In this document: positions 30,661 through 38,835 of the stretch, piece after piece
Position numbering within the stretch: position 1 is the stretch's first letter
How the letters are laid out: every line of letters begins with the position of its first letter
Origin: a virus
DNA: 64,000 nt
IMG/VR virus record: IMGVR_UViG_3300047189_000056
Coordinates: 1-64,000 of that record
Reading direction: 5' to 3' (one strand)
The notes under the pieces: generated by a model
Told to the model about the DNA's origin: nothing
Seen by the model: the letters and a program-made list of their open reading frames with translations, nothing else
Database searches by the model: none
Program-made: the position numbers and the translations under genes

Positions 30661-31674
30661 ATGGAAGAACATCAGTTGGATTTGGATTTATTGTCAGAAG
30701 AAGAGGCAAGCGCCCTAAAACAAATTCCTCCAATCGGTGACGAACCGGAGACGACACCCGATGAAGAAAAGGTCGAAATTGTGGAGCCGTCACCTCCCGA
30801 AAAGAAGATTGAGGAACTTCCGAAAGAGCCACCTCTTGTAAAGGTAGAAGAACCCCCACCAGTCGTAAAGGAAGAGAAGCCGCCCACGATCGACGGCATT
30901 ATCGCCAAAGACGGCAAGAACTTCATCCCTTTCTCTGTCTTGGAAGAGGAGAGGACGAAACGGCAAGATGCCGAAACGAGAAGGCAGCAACTCGAAGTTG
31001 AGGTTGCTGAATTGAAGAAACCTAAACCTGCTGAACCCGTAAGGGAACCCGAGAAGAAAGTTGAAGTCCCTCCGCCTCCACCGATCGACTTCAAGGCCAT
31101 GGGGAAGAAACTCTATGAGTCTGAAGATGGTGCGGCTGAGGTTCTACAACAGATGTTTCAGGCTGGAGTAACGGCCGGTAAAGAATCTGGGGCTACGGCA
31201 GCGAAGAGTACCAGTATGGAGTTGGATTTCAAAAAGGAAGTCGAAAGGATCAAGGGCGCCAACCCCTGGATTGCTGGAGATCCTATTGTGGAGGGAGTGT
31301 TATTTAACAGGGCCCTTCAGATTATGGATGAACGCAAGATTCCTCAGGATGATCTTGGTGGGATGGTAAAGGCTGCCGAGGATGCGGTTGCTGAGGGAAG
31401 GAAGAAATTTAGGGTTGATGACCCCAAGATCGATCTGCAGGTTGAAATCGATAAGGCAGTCAAGGCGGCAGTAGAAAAGAACACCAAAGAGGTCTTGGCC
31501 AAATTCAATATCAAGGAGCCAGACGCTGTAACTCTGGCTAATGTTAGAAATCTTAACCCAGAAATTACCTCTAAGTTCGATGAAATCGACACAAAGGTCG
31601 GCATCGATTTTGAGGAAGCTTATGGACTACTCACGCCAGAGGAAAGGGATGCGTATCTTAGACGTACTGCTTAA
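30661..31674 (+). CDS. Scaffolding protein
   Basis: A 337-aa acidic protein directly before the major capsid gene. N-terminal half is Pro/Glu/Lys-rich and disordered, then a coiled coil ('EEERTKRQDAETRRQQLEVEVAELKK'), then an Ala-rich helical C-terminus. Layout and position match phage capsid scaffolds, which guide shell assembly and are then lost. Confidence 0.72.
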   Translation: MEEHQLDLDLLSEEEASALKQIPPIGDEPETTPDEEKVEIVEPSPPEKKIEELPKEPPLVKVEEPPPVVKEEKPPTIDGIIAKDGKNFIPFSVLEEERTKRQDAETRRQQLEVEVAELKKPKPAEPVREPEKKVEVPPPPPIDFKAMGKKLYESEDGAAEVLQQMFQAGVTAGKESGATAAKSTSMELDFKKEVERIKGANPWIAGDPIVEGVLFNRALQIMDERKIPQDDLGGMVKAAEDAVAEGRKKFRVDDPKIDLQVEIDKAVKAAVEKNTKEVLAKFNIKEPDAVTLANVRNLNPEITSKFDEIDTKVGIDFEEAYGLLTPEERDAYLRRTA

Positions 31675-31675
31675 T

Positions 31676-31699
31676 TCCTTTGGTGTGAAAACCAAAGGA
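31676..31699 (+). promoter_or_regulatory. Hairpin covering part of the capsid ribosome site
   Basis: TCCTTTGGT pairs with ACCAAAGGA around GTGAAA. The right arm contains the first half of AAAGGAGG, so folding would partly hide the ribosome site of the capsid gene at 31710. Confidence 0.6.
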
Positions 31700-31709
31700 G
31701 GAACATAAG

Positions 31710-32834
31710 ATGCCTAGAACAATTATTGCAACCGGTGACGGCATTACCGTAAAACATTACAGTGCCGCCATGTTCATGGAATGTATCCCTCAGAGCTTTT
31801 TCCTCTCCAAGTTTTTAGGGAAAGCCAAGAGGGTTGATAAACAAAGAACCCAGACAGACCCCGACTATCCTATCCAGATCATCACAGATTTGGAGAACGA
31901 TTCTGGGGACGGAATTTCTTATGACCTCTTCACTCGCGCCAAAGGGCAGGGCATTGAAGGCGACAATGTTCTGAGGGGGAATGAAGAGAAACTGGTCTGG
32001 TATACGGATACCGTTTTGATCGACCAACTCCGTCATGGGATGGACTGTGGTGGAAAGATGACCCGCAAGCGGACCCGTCATAACCTCCGGGATGTTGCCA
32101 AAAGCAATCTCTCCGGATGGTGGGCGGAGCGGTTCGACGAACTCTTTTTCATGTATCTGACCGGAGAGAGGGGGGATGATACGAGTATTTGGGTGCTCCC
32201 AGATACCTACGCTTCATTCGCAGGAAATACGCTTACCGCCCCTGATGCCACAAAGGACATCTATGCAGGAGATGCAACCACGACCGCAGATCTGGATGCA
32301 GCCGATACCTTCACCCTTGATCTGATCGACGATGCCGTGGCCATGGCTGACCTCAGTACTCCTCTTATGAGGAGATGCAAGGTCGGAGGTCAGACCTTCC
32401 GGGCCGTCCTGGTTCTTCATCCCTACTGTGTCCGAGATCTTCGAACGAATACGGCAACAGGACAGTGGTTGGATATTCAGAAAGCAGCGGGGATTAGAGG
32501 TCCCCAGAACCCGATTTTCTCTGGTGATGATTTTATCGGTGTCTACAATGGTGTGGCGATCTTTAAGCACCCGAAGGTTGTCCTGCATGATGACTGGGGT
32601 GGTGCTGCGGTGGCCGGTGCAAGGAACATCATGCTCTTTGCCCAGGCCGGAGTTTTGGCATTCGGTTCTCCCGGTAACGGACTCCGCTTCACATGGCATG
32701 AGGAAATGGAAGACCGGGACAATGTGCAGGTGATCGATACCGGGTCAATGTTCGGAGTGAAGGCGGCAATCTTCAGCTCGAAGTTTTTTGGTGTGATCAC
32801 GATTGCAGCCGGGGCTTCTTCGAGCAGATCGTAA
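31710..32834 (+). CDS. Major capsid protein, N4-gp56 family
   Basis: 374 aa. 'TVKHYSAAMFMECIPQSFFLSKFLGKAKRV', 'GDGISYDLFTRAKGQGIEGDNVLRGNEEKL', 'DQLRHGMDCGGKMTRKRT' and 'LRDVAKSNLSGWWAERFDELFFMYLTG' are hallmarks of the N4-gp56 capsid family (HK97 fold). It forms the head shell. C-terminus 'GVKAAIFSSKFFGVITI' is the conserved last strand. Strong AAAGGAGG upstream. Confidence 0.88.
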   Translation: MPRTIIATGDGITVKHYSAAMFMECIPQSFFLSKFLGKAKRVDKQRTQTDPDYPIQIITDLENDSGDGISYDLFTRAKGQGIEGDNVLRGNEEKLVWYTDTVLIDQLRHGMDCGGKMTRKRTRHNLRDVAKSNLSGWWAERFDELFFMYLTGERGDDTSIWVLPDTYASFAGNTLTAPDATKDIYAGDATTTADLDAADTFTLDLIDDAVAMADLSTPLMRRCKVGGQTFRAVLVLHPYCVRDLRTNTATGQWLDIQKAAGIRGPQNPIFSGDDFIGVYNGVAIFKHPKVVLHDDWGGAAVAGARNIMLFAQAGVLAFGSPGNGLRFTWHEEMEDRDNVQVIDTGSMFGVKAAIFSSKFFGVITIAAGASSSRS

Positions 32835-32838
32835 TTAG

Positions 32839-32852
32839 AACCGGAAACGGTT
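32839..32852 (+). promoter_or_regulatory. GNRA hairpin after the capsid gene
   Basis: AACCG-GAAA-CGGTT, a 5-bp stem with a GAAA tetraloop, right after the capsid stop. No T-tract, so likely an mRNA stability or processing element. Confidence 0.45.
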
Positions 32853-32878
32853 TAAGTCTGACAAAGGAGGTTTACAAA

Positions 32879-33304
32879 ATGACTCTTTATTCCAAACAAG
32901 CTAAAAGTTGGTCTCCCGTCAGGGAGTCCGATGCAGGAAATCTTCAGTGTGTCATTGGATATGTGGCCGCTGCAGATGTAATGAATATTGTCCAGAACGA
33001 CGTCTGCGAGATGGTGAAGGTTCCAGTCGGGGCAGTCATTGTTGATTGCTTGTTAGATATCCCTAATGTGGGAGCCAATGTCAATGTGTCGGTTGGTGAT
33101 AGTGATGGCGTAGCCTATCTCATCGCCGTACAAGCTGGTTCTACGGCTGCATTGGTGAGAAGGAACGTTACGGGTTCAGGAGTCCCTAAGCAGTATGCCA
33201 TAGAGGACACGGTTGACGTTAAGTTTACTAACGCCGACCCAACCAACAACGTTGCGTTCAGTCTCTATGTGATGTATGTCTGTGGAATTGATTTGACTCC
33301 ATAA
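32879..33304 (+). CDS. Head decoration or accessory protein
   Basis: 141 aa, AAAGGAGG. Beta-rich ('VGAVIVDCLLDIPNVGANVNVSVGDSDGVAYLI', 'FSLYVMYVCGIDL'). Genes right after the capsid often encode decoration proteins; no specific family recognised. Confidence 0.6.
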   Translation: MTLYSKQAKSWSPVRESDAGNLQCVIGYVAAADVMNIVQNDVCEMVKVPVGAVIVDCLLDIPNVGANVNVSVGDSDGVAYLIAVQAGSTAALVRRNVTGSGVPKQYAIEDTVDVKFTNADPTNNVAFSLYVMYVCGIDLTP

Positions 33305-33329
33305 GTATTTGATTTAATTAGGTTTTTAT

Positions 33330-33358
33330 ACTCCGGAGGGATTTATTCTCTCCGGAGT
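33330..33358. terminator. Inverted repeat at the end of the head genes
   Basis: ACTCCGGAG and CTCCGGAGT, 9 bp perfect, with an 11-base loop. It covers the stop of the minus-strand HNH gene. No T-run on either side. It shares CCGGAGGG with the hairpin at 34297-34321. Confidence 0.55.
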
Positions 33359-33861
33359 AGGAACCTGTCATGCTCATATTTAGTTTTGCATTTTACATGA
33401 TAGGCTTCGCGTTTTGGTTTTAGATGGAGATTTTTGGGATGATCCCATTTTTTGCAGATCCAGCACTTTCTCCAATCGGCATGGCCGCAGGTCTTGTAGG
33501 CCCTATACCTTCTGTGCAACAAAAGGTGGTAAGCCTGATCCTGACAGATGACCAATTGGTCAGAAGGAAATTTTGGATGATGGTGAACGGGAATGCTACC
33601 TGGAATGGGATGACCGAGGGCTTTAGCGGCTATCAGACGATGTTCGTACTCAAGAACTCTTTCGTGAGAGCCGGGTGTGTGAAGAGAAATGATAACTCTT
33701 CCGTCCCAAGTAAGTTTTTGTCCTCCCTTATAACAATGGTGGTGCCTGACAAATCGGCATGGGGTTCCAGCAACGTACCCAAGTTTGTCATTGCGTTGTC
33801 GAGCAAGATTCGTCTTTTGTCCACATCCACATTGACAAAAGCCAGTAGGGATTTTGCTCAT
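33343..33861 (-). CDS. HNH endonuclease on the opposite strand
   Basis: 172 aa; N-terminal 'CQCGCGQKTNLA' and 'FVRHHHCYKG', HNH core 'LEYEHRLIAAKALGHPIPGSIPVHHHPKFPSDQLVICQDQAYHLLL', C-terminal zinc cysteines. All catalytic histidines present. Faces against the late transcription and has its own promoter upstream of the partner gene. Confidence 0.85.
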   Translation of the reverse strand: MSKIPTGFCQCGCGQKTNLARQRNDKLGYVAGTPCRFVRHHHCYKGGQKLTWDGRVIISLHTPGSHERVLEYEHRLIAAKALGHPIPGSIPVHHHPKFPSDQLVICQDQAYHLLLHRRYRAYKTCGHADWRKCWICKKWDHPKNLHLKPKREAYHVKCKTKYEHDRFLLRRE

Positions 33862-33986
33862 TTCCGTTTCGGCTTATCCCAAAGTGCACTTTTACATTTT
33901 GGGCACTGCCGGACATCAGATTGTCTTGGAATCCAAAAATGGTTACAACGTTTGCAGTTGAGATTTGGAGAAAGTTTTATTTTCAT
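33858..33986 (-). CDS. Zinc-ribbon partner of the HNH gene
   Basis: A 42-aa protein, 'CKRCNHFWIPRQSDVRQCPKCKSALWDKPKRK', a classical zinc ribbon used by phages. Its TGA overlaps the HNH ATG. ATG 33986 is preferred to one at 33995, because the predicted transcript starts near 33989. Confidence 0.75.
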   Translation of the reverse strand: MKIKLSPNLNCKRCNHFWIPRQSDVRQCPKCKSALWDKPKRK

Positions 33987-33995
33987 ATTGAACAT

Positions 33996-34025
33996 AGTAT
34001 AACGCATAAGGAAGGTACTTGTCAA
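33996..34025 (-). promoter_or_regulatory. Sigma-70 promoter for the HNH cassette
   Basis: Minus strand TTGACA (34025-34020), 18-bp spacer, TATACT (34001-33996). It is one of the best promoters in the window. Predicted start about 33989. Confidence 0.8.
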
Positions 34026-34027
34026 GT

Positions 34028-34333
34028 ATGGTTCATAACACAAGTTCGATGATGAGGTTTGTCAATCAGGGGAACCGGGAATGGGGAATTGCCTTGCATG
34101 GTGTTGGGAAAACCCTTGATGAGGCAAAACAGAATATAGCAAAAGGATACCGGTTCCCCCAGATCCTTTATATGTCCTGTGGTCATCAGATGAGTTTTTT
34201 TTCTCCCGAGAAGTTACCGAATCAGAATGTTCCCTGTTCTTGCGGCAACCCGAATCACTGGATCGTGAAATATGACCTAACTAAACAACCCTTTTACCGG
34301 AGGGTGTTCAAAGCCCTCCGGCTATTTTCCTAA
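34028..34333 (+). CDS. Hypothetical protein with Cys/His residues
   Basis: ATG 34028 (TTG 34019 also possible). 101 aa: 'WGIALHGVGKTLDEAKQNIAKGYRFPQILYMSCGHQMSFF' and 'PCSCGNPNHW'. Its C-terminal codons overlap the hairpin at 34297-34321. Unrecognised. Confidence 0.55.
   Translation: MVHNTSSMMRFVNQGNREWGIALHGVGKTLDEAKQNIAKGYRFPQILYMSCGHQMSFFSPEKLPNQNVPCSCGNPNHWIVKYDLTKQPFYRRVFKALRLFS
34297..34321 (+). terminator. Hairpin terminator-like element
   Basis: CCGGAGGG and CCCTCCGG around a 9-base loop, then CTATTTTCC. Located inside the last codons of the preceding gene. Could be a weak terminator. Confidence 0.6.
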
Positions 34334-34345
34334 AAGGAGAACGAG

Positions 34346-34708
34346 ATGGCAGTAACTCTAATTAAGAAGACTACGGAGAGGCCTCTATGCATCCATAGTG
34401 ACGGAACTTCTTGCTATGTAGGAACCAACAGGGGAAGGATTTTGAAGACAACAATCTCTGATGGTACTACGGTCGTATATGCGAGGCTTGCCAATACAAA
34501 GGTCACGGCCCTTACCTCGGACGACAGTTATCTCTATGTTGGAGACAACAAGGGAAGGATTACTCGGATTACGATCAATGCGACTTACTCTCTGAGAGTG
34601 AAGTCCGTCCTTGAGGTGAACTTGCATTCCCCTGTTGTTGGTATCCATCACAACACAGCGACCCGGTATCTTGTGTTGGCAAACGGAAAGGTTGAGAGCC
34701 GAGCATAG
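34346..34708 (+). CDS. Beta-propeller-like protein
   Basis: 120 aa with three repeats of the type 'YVGTNRGRILKTTISDG' and 'YVGDNKGRITRITINA', matching WD/Kelch-like blades. Only about half a propeller, so it must oligomerise or be a fragment. AAAGGAG upstream. Probably structural (inference). Confidence 0.62.
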   Translation: MAVTLIKKTTERPLCIHSDGTSCYVGTNRGRILKTTISDGTTVVYARLANTKVTALTSDDSYLYVGDNKGRITRITINATYSLRVKSVLEVNLHSPVVGIHHNTATRYLVLANGKVESRA

Positions 34709-34721
34709 GAAAGGGATTTAT

Positions 34722-35213
34722 TTGGATGTAGAAAAACGTAGAGAGCGTGAGCGAAAGTACCGTTCTGTTCATAGAAAAGAGATTAACGAAAGAAGACGTA
34801 GGCAATATGCTAGGGATCGAGAGCGGATAGCCGAGCATGTTCGTCAATATCATCTCTCACATCCAGAAAAGAGACCAGCAGCATGGAGTAGATATAAAAA
34901 TAAAAATGTTGAGAGACTTAGGGATCATTGGTTCAAAAAATATAGGGAGAATCCTAATAAATTCCGAGAGAAAGAATTTAAAAGAAAATATAACCTTACG
35001 CTTGAAGATATTGATGAAAGGTTAATAAGACAAAATCATCAATGCCTTCTTTGCGGAAAATCTTTAGTTGAAACAAAAAGATGTATTGACCATAACCACG
35101 AAACCGGTAAGGTAAGAGGAATTTTATGTACTCGGTGTAATACCGGATTGGGATATTTTAGGGATGATCCAGTATTTCTTAGTCAAGCAATTGCTTATCT
35201 TAGTCGGGAGTAA
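34722..35213 (+). CDS. Recombination endonuclease VII-like enzyme
   Basis: TTG 34722 with AGGAAAGGG upstream is preferred over a long upstream frame that overlaps the neighbour. 163 aa: a basic helical N-terminus, then 'CLLCGKSLVETKRCIDHNHETGKVRGILCTRCNTGLGYF', the endonuclease VII zinc and His motif. In phages these genes are often free-standing homing enzymes as well as junction resolvers. Confidence 0.85.
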   Translation: MDVEKRRERERKYRSVHRKEINERRRRQYARDRERIAEHVRQYHLSHPEKRPAAWSRYKNKNVERLRDHWFKKYRENPNKFREKEFKRKYNLTLEDIDERLIRQNHQCLLCGKSLVETKRCIDHNHETGKVRGILCTRCNTGLGYFRDDPVFLSQAIAYLSRE

Positions 35214-35215
35214 TT

Positions 35216-36082
35216 ATGTCTAAAATATTTATCGCCATGCCCCAGTATCGGCCAATGCCTAGGCATACCGAAAAGGCATTGGCCGAACTGTTTGGAATGG
35301 ATGGATGGAAACCGATGGGACTCCATCCCATGGTTGGGGCAAGCATTCTTGATCTCAAGACGACCAAGCACGAGCATATGTTACAAGTCCTTCGGTATGA
35401 TGGTTTGATCGAGCGTTCTCAGTGTACTCTATTCGGCCAATGGCTTCATTACTGGAAGAAAGGAGATAGGTTTGATTATATCCTTCGCCTTGACGAGGAC
35501 ATTGAGTTTCATCCATCTGCTATCCAGAGCATGATAGATGCTGATAAACCGATCATCGGCGGAGCGTATGCCTACAAAGCTGATAGTGGTAGTAAGTTTA
35601 AAAAATCAGTATGCAAGTATCTCCCAGGTCGTAAAGTATCTGATGAAAAAGGCATTCTCCAAATACTTTGGCTCAATGGAGGATTCCAGTTCTTTCGCTC
35701 TGATGCATTGTTCAAGTTGATGGAAGCCTATCCTTCATTAAGGTACGACAGGGTGCCGGAAGGGGGCTGTGATTGCACGGAAAGTTATGCTCTATGGACA
35801 GATATGATTAAGGAAATGGATACGGGAGAGAATAAGATGCGAATTTTGCTGTCCGAAGACTATGCCATTTGCCAGAGGGCCATAGACATAGGGATAGATA
35901 TTTATCTTGATATGAAGGTTAACCTCTGCCATTGGGATACTCATATTCCAGATCCTGAAGATGAGGATGATTATCTCAGGGCAACTGGATACATGGTAGG
36001 TGCAGATCCAATTGTCGTTACAGAAAGAAGTAAACCATGGAGACAGAACTCTTCGATGCAGACTACTTTGAGCGCGGTCTAG
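35216..36082 (+). CDS. Glycosyltransferase, GT-A like
   Basis: 288 aa: 'KIFIAMPQYRPMPRHTEKAL' and 'YILRLDEDIEFHPSAIQSMIDADKPIIGGAYAYK', the DxD-type metal and sugar-nucleotide site; 'LLSEDYAICQRAIDIGIDIYLDMKVNLCHW' is the C-terminal acceptor site with the conserved ED and the H. It transfers a sugar to an unknown acceptor. First gene of a three-gene cassette with overlapping ends, placed among structural genes. Confidence 0.8.
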   Translation: MSKIFIAMPQYRPMPRHTEKALAELFGMDGWKPMGLHPMVGASILDLKTTKHEHMLQVLRYDGLIERSQCTLFGQWLHYWKKGDRFDYILRLDEDIEFHPSAIQSMIDADKPIIGGAYAYKADSGSKFKKSVCKYLPGRKVSDEKGILQILWLNGGFQFFRSDALFKLMEAYPSLRYDRVPEGGCDCTESYALWTDMIKEMDTGENKMRILLSEDYAICQRAIDIGIDIYLDMKVNLCHWDTHIPDPEDEDDYLRATGYMVGADPIVVTERSKPWRQNSSMQTTLSAV

Positions 36083-36657
36083 CTTCCGGCAAATCGTTGT
36101 ATGAGAATTACCGTTGGATGCCGTTTGAAACTATTAAAATGGCTATTCGCATGATAGATTACCTTGGAATTGTGCCGACGCATTCGATTCTTGATTTTGG
36201 GTGCGCTCTCGGGTTTTTGGTGAAAGCTTTTCGCATTTTAGGATTCGAAGGTTGGGGTTGCGACATTTCTCATTATGCGATTGAATCCTCTGATGGTGTA
36301 AGACCATATCTAAAATTATGTGATCAGTCTTTTCCTTTCAGACAGAGATTCGATTTTGCCATAGCCAAGGATGTTTTTGAACACATTAATGAACCGCAAC
36401 TTCACCATATTCTTGTAACGTTGCGGAAACATGCAAATGAAATATTTGCCATTATCCCTTTAGGAGAAAATGGAAAGTTCATCGTTCCCGCTTATCACTT
36501 GGATAAAACTCATCGGATTGCCGAGAACGCATGGTGGTGGAAGACTGAGTTCAGTAAGGCAGAATGGCAAATAGAAAAATTTCGATATAGGGTTGAAGGG
36601 ATTAAAGACAATTGGGCCGACTACGAAAAAGGTAATGGATTCTTCACATTAAGATGA
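36037..36657 (+). CDS. SAM-dependent methyltransferase (class I)
   Basis: 206 aa. Motif I 'ILDFGCALGFLVKAFRILGFEGWGCDIS' and 'FDFAIAKDVFEHINEPQLHHIL', the Methyltransf_23-type fold, typical of sugar or small-molecule methylases. Its first 46 bases overlap the glycosyltransferase. Ends overlap the radical-SAM gene. Confidence 0.82.
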   Translation: METELFDADYFERGLASGKSLYENYRWMPFETIKMAIRMIDYLGIVPTHSILDFGCALGFLVKAFRILGFEGWGCDISHYAIESSDGVRPYLKLCDQSFPFRQRFDFAIAKDVFEHINEPQLHHILVTLRKHANEIFAIIPLGENGKFIVPAYHLDKTHRIAENAWWWKTEFSKAEWQIEKFRYRVEGIKDNWADYEKGNGFFTLR

Positions 36658-37577
36658 TCAATACTTTTACCTCAACTGGATTTAAACTCTATCGACATCC
36701 AGAACTTCTTAGTTCCTGGCAACAGGGGCATCCTATTCCTCATTCCCTTCAGGTAGCGTTGACGGAGAAGTGTAACCTTCATTGTAAGTTTTGCTCGGTA
36801 AGGAATCGGGATGGAGGGTTTGTGTTTGATTACAATGATCTCATTTCCGCAACCGATAAGTTTATTCAATTAGGAACAAAGACAGTCGAGATCACGGGCG
36901 GAGGAGAACCGTCATGCTATCCTCATCTTTCCAAATATGTTCGTTACCTGAAGAATAATGGAATAAAGATAGGTTTGATCACAAATGGAATTGCACTCCG
37001 TTTTGTGTTGACGGTGAATGATCTTCAAATGTTAGATTGGATACGCATTTCAGCCAACGTCTATGATTATCTTGGAAAAATAAGTATTCCTGAGTTCGAT
37101 GGAGCATTGGGCTTCAGTTATGTCTGGACTGAGGGAATTTCTACAGTCAAAACTCTTCAGGAAATCAAAGAGATCGCAATCAAGAATCATGTTGAGTACA
37201 TCCGTTTAGTCAAAGACTGTTTATCTGACCAAGACGATGAGCAACTTACCCTGATTGCGGAAGTGGTCGGCCCGCCAATGTTCTATCAGAAAAAGGAATT
37301 CAGGACTCCTAGTAAATGTTACTGGGGATATCTCAAACCTTTCCTCTATTGTGACGAATATATTTATCCCTGTTCGTCAATGGTTCTTAATTCTGATGCA
37401 GACAAACAGTTTCATGAATCTTATAGATTGTGCCATTGGTCAGAAATTGAACAAATCTGGGAAGATCCGGTTAGATCGTTGGTAGATATACGAAAATGCG
37501 ATCGTTGTGTCTTCACTCAACAGAATGACACATTAGAATATTGCCTCAGTATTCAGAGGCATGAGGATTTTATCTAA
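36654..37577 (+). CDS. Radical-SAM protein with SPASM-like tail
   Basis: 307 aa. 'CNLHCKFC' is the CxxxCxxC [4Fe-4S] motif after a strand 'VALTE'; 'VEITGGGEPSCYP' is the GGEP-like SAM motif. The C-terminal third has many cysteines ('CYWGYLKPFLYCDEYIYPCSSM', 'CDRCVF', 'YCLS'), as in SPASM/twitch auxiliary clusters. These enzymes do radical modifications of peptides, sugars or cofactors. Overlaps the methyltransferase by four bases. Confidence 0.88.
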   Translation: MINTFTSTGFKLYRHPELLSSWQQGHPIPHSLQVALTEKCNLHCKFCSVRNRDGGFVFDYNDLISATDKFIQLGTKTVEITGGGEPSCYPHLSKYVRYLKNNGIKIGLITNGIALRFVLTVNDLQMLDWIRISANVYDYLGKISIPEFDGALGFSYVWTEGISTVKTLQEIKEIAIKNHVEYIRLVKDCLSDQDDEQLTLIAEVVGPPMFYQKKEFRTPSKCYWGYLKPFLYCDEYIYPCSSMVLNSDADKQFHESYRLCHWSEIEQIWEDPVRSLVDIRKCDRCVFTQQNDTLEYCLSIQRHEDFI

Positions 37578-37586
37578 GGAGGCTGT

Positions 37587-38087
37587 ATGGAATCTATAAC
37601 AGAGGGACTTCAGAAACTTGAAGAAGTGTTAGGTCAGGTCAGTAGTTTCTTGAGGGAAATGAAAGATAAGGAACGGCTGGCGACTAGACTTCAGTCTAAG
37701 ATCCTCACTCTGGAAACAAGGAGGTCAGAGCTCGAAGTTTCCTTAGTCAAAGGGGAAGAGAATTTCCTTGCAGCCCAAAAGAAAAAGGGAGAGGAGATTA
37801 TCGCTGAGGCTATTAAGAGGGCTGAAGGTAAAACCGCATCTATTCTGTCAGGCGCGAAAGTTGAACTTGACAATCTGGTTTCTAAGAATGATGGACTGAA
37901 GAGGGCGGCAGATCTGAGTAATACTGCCTATCTTCAGAAATCGGGCGAGATTAAGGCATCCATCAAAGAACTTGAGGATAAAAGGAATGCCTTAGTTAAA
38001 GAAATTGCTCTGTCAACCCAGGCCCGGGATGACCTTCAGAAACAGATTAACTCTATCAAGGAAAAGGCCTCTGCCATTTTGGGATGA
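37587..38087 (+). CDS. Coiled-coil structural protein
   Basis: 166 aa, almost wholly helical coiled coil ('LATRLQSKILTLETRRSELEVSLVKGEENFL'). AAGGAGG upstream. Likely a tail or head assembly chaperone or stalk; not specifically recognised. Confidence 0.62.
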   Translation: MESITEGLQKLEEVLGQVSSFLREMKDKERLATRLQSKILTLETRRSELEVSLVKGEENFLAAQKKKGEEIIAEAIKRAEGKTASILSGAKVELDNLVSKNDGLKRAADLSNTAYLQKSGEIKASIKELEDKRNALVKEIALSTQARDDLQKQINSIKEKASAILG

Positions 38088-38335
38088 AAAGAGTAAAGCC
38101 GTATCCAGGTCATAAGGTTGCTACAAGTGATGATCCCCTCGACCAGTATGGGATTTCTGACATTGATACGTCTGGAACAACGGAATATTACGGATACTTA
38201 GATAAGGACGGGAATTGGTGCATCATCCAGGTGACAGCGACTACAGTGAGGTATAAGGTTGGAACCTCAAACTACACAACTAACTGGACTGGACGTGCGG
38301 ATCTTGTCTATGGCTATTTTAATGCGGTGTTTTGA
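38084..38335 (+). CDS. Paralogue A of a 'GNWCI' beta protein
   Basis: 83 aa. 'YYGYLDKDGNWCIIQVTATTVRYKVGTSNYTTNW' aligns with 'YLGFVDQSGNWCIMKVTALGAKFAKGTGNYAANF' of the gene at 39539. Small beta-rich protein. Overlaps the coiled-coil gene. Phage tail-region proteins of this size decorate fibres (inference). Confidence 0.65.
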   Translation: MKRVKPYPGHKVATSDDPLDQYGISDIDTSGTTEYYGYLDKDGNWCIIQVTATTVRYKVGTSNYTTNWTGRADLVYGYFNAVF

Positions 38336-38835
38336 TGGACGACTGTAAATGGATTTGCCCAATTTGCAAGAAAGAAAGAAAAATTACTTATCAACAGTTT
38401 TGGAATATAAAAACCAAAAGAAATTCTGGAAATTGTTATAGTTGTGCGGAAAAGTTGAAAAACCATGACCATTTAAGGCTAACAAGGCCGTGGAATAAAG
38501 GATTAAAAGGTTATCGTAAAGGACACCCACCTTCTTTTATGGCATACGGGAAGGATAATCCGGCTTGGAAGGGAGGTATAACGCCAATAAATTTAAAAAT
38601 AAGAAACTCAGAAGAGTATAGGGAGTGGAGAAAAACAATTTTTGAAAGAGATAATTATACCTGCCAAGAATGTGGGGAAAGGGGTGTAAAGCTACACGTT
38701 GATCATATTAAACCATTTTCTTTATTTCCAGATTTAAGATTCGAAATTTCTAATGGTAGAACGTTGTGTTTAGGTTGTCATAAAAACACCAATACCTATT
38801 TAAGTAGAGTATATAATTATGGCCTACAAATTTAA
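38335..38835 (+). CDS. HNH endonuclease
   Basis: 166 aa, ATG overlaps the previous stop. N-terminal zinc finger 'CPICKKER...CYSCAEKL', a NUMOD-like 'PWNKGLKG', 'NPAWKGG', and core 'FERDNYTCQECGERGVKLHVDHIKPF', 'NGRTLCLGCHKNT'. Inserted between two related genes (38084 and 39539 families). Confidence 0.88.
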   Translation: MDDCKWICPICKKERKITYQQFWNIKTKRNSGNCYSCAEKLKNHDHLRLTRPWNKGLKGYRKGHPPSFMAYGKDNPAWKGGITPINLKIRNSEEYREWRKTIFERDNYTCQECGERGVKLHVDHIKPFSLFPDLRFEISNGRTLCLGCHKNTNTYLSRVYNYGLQI

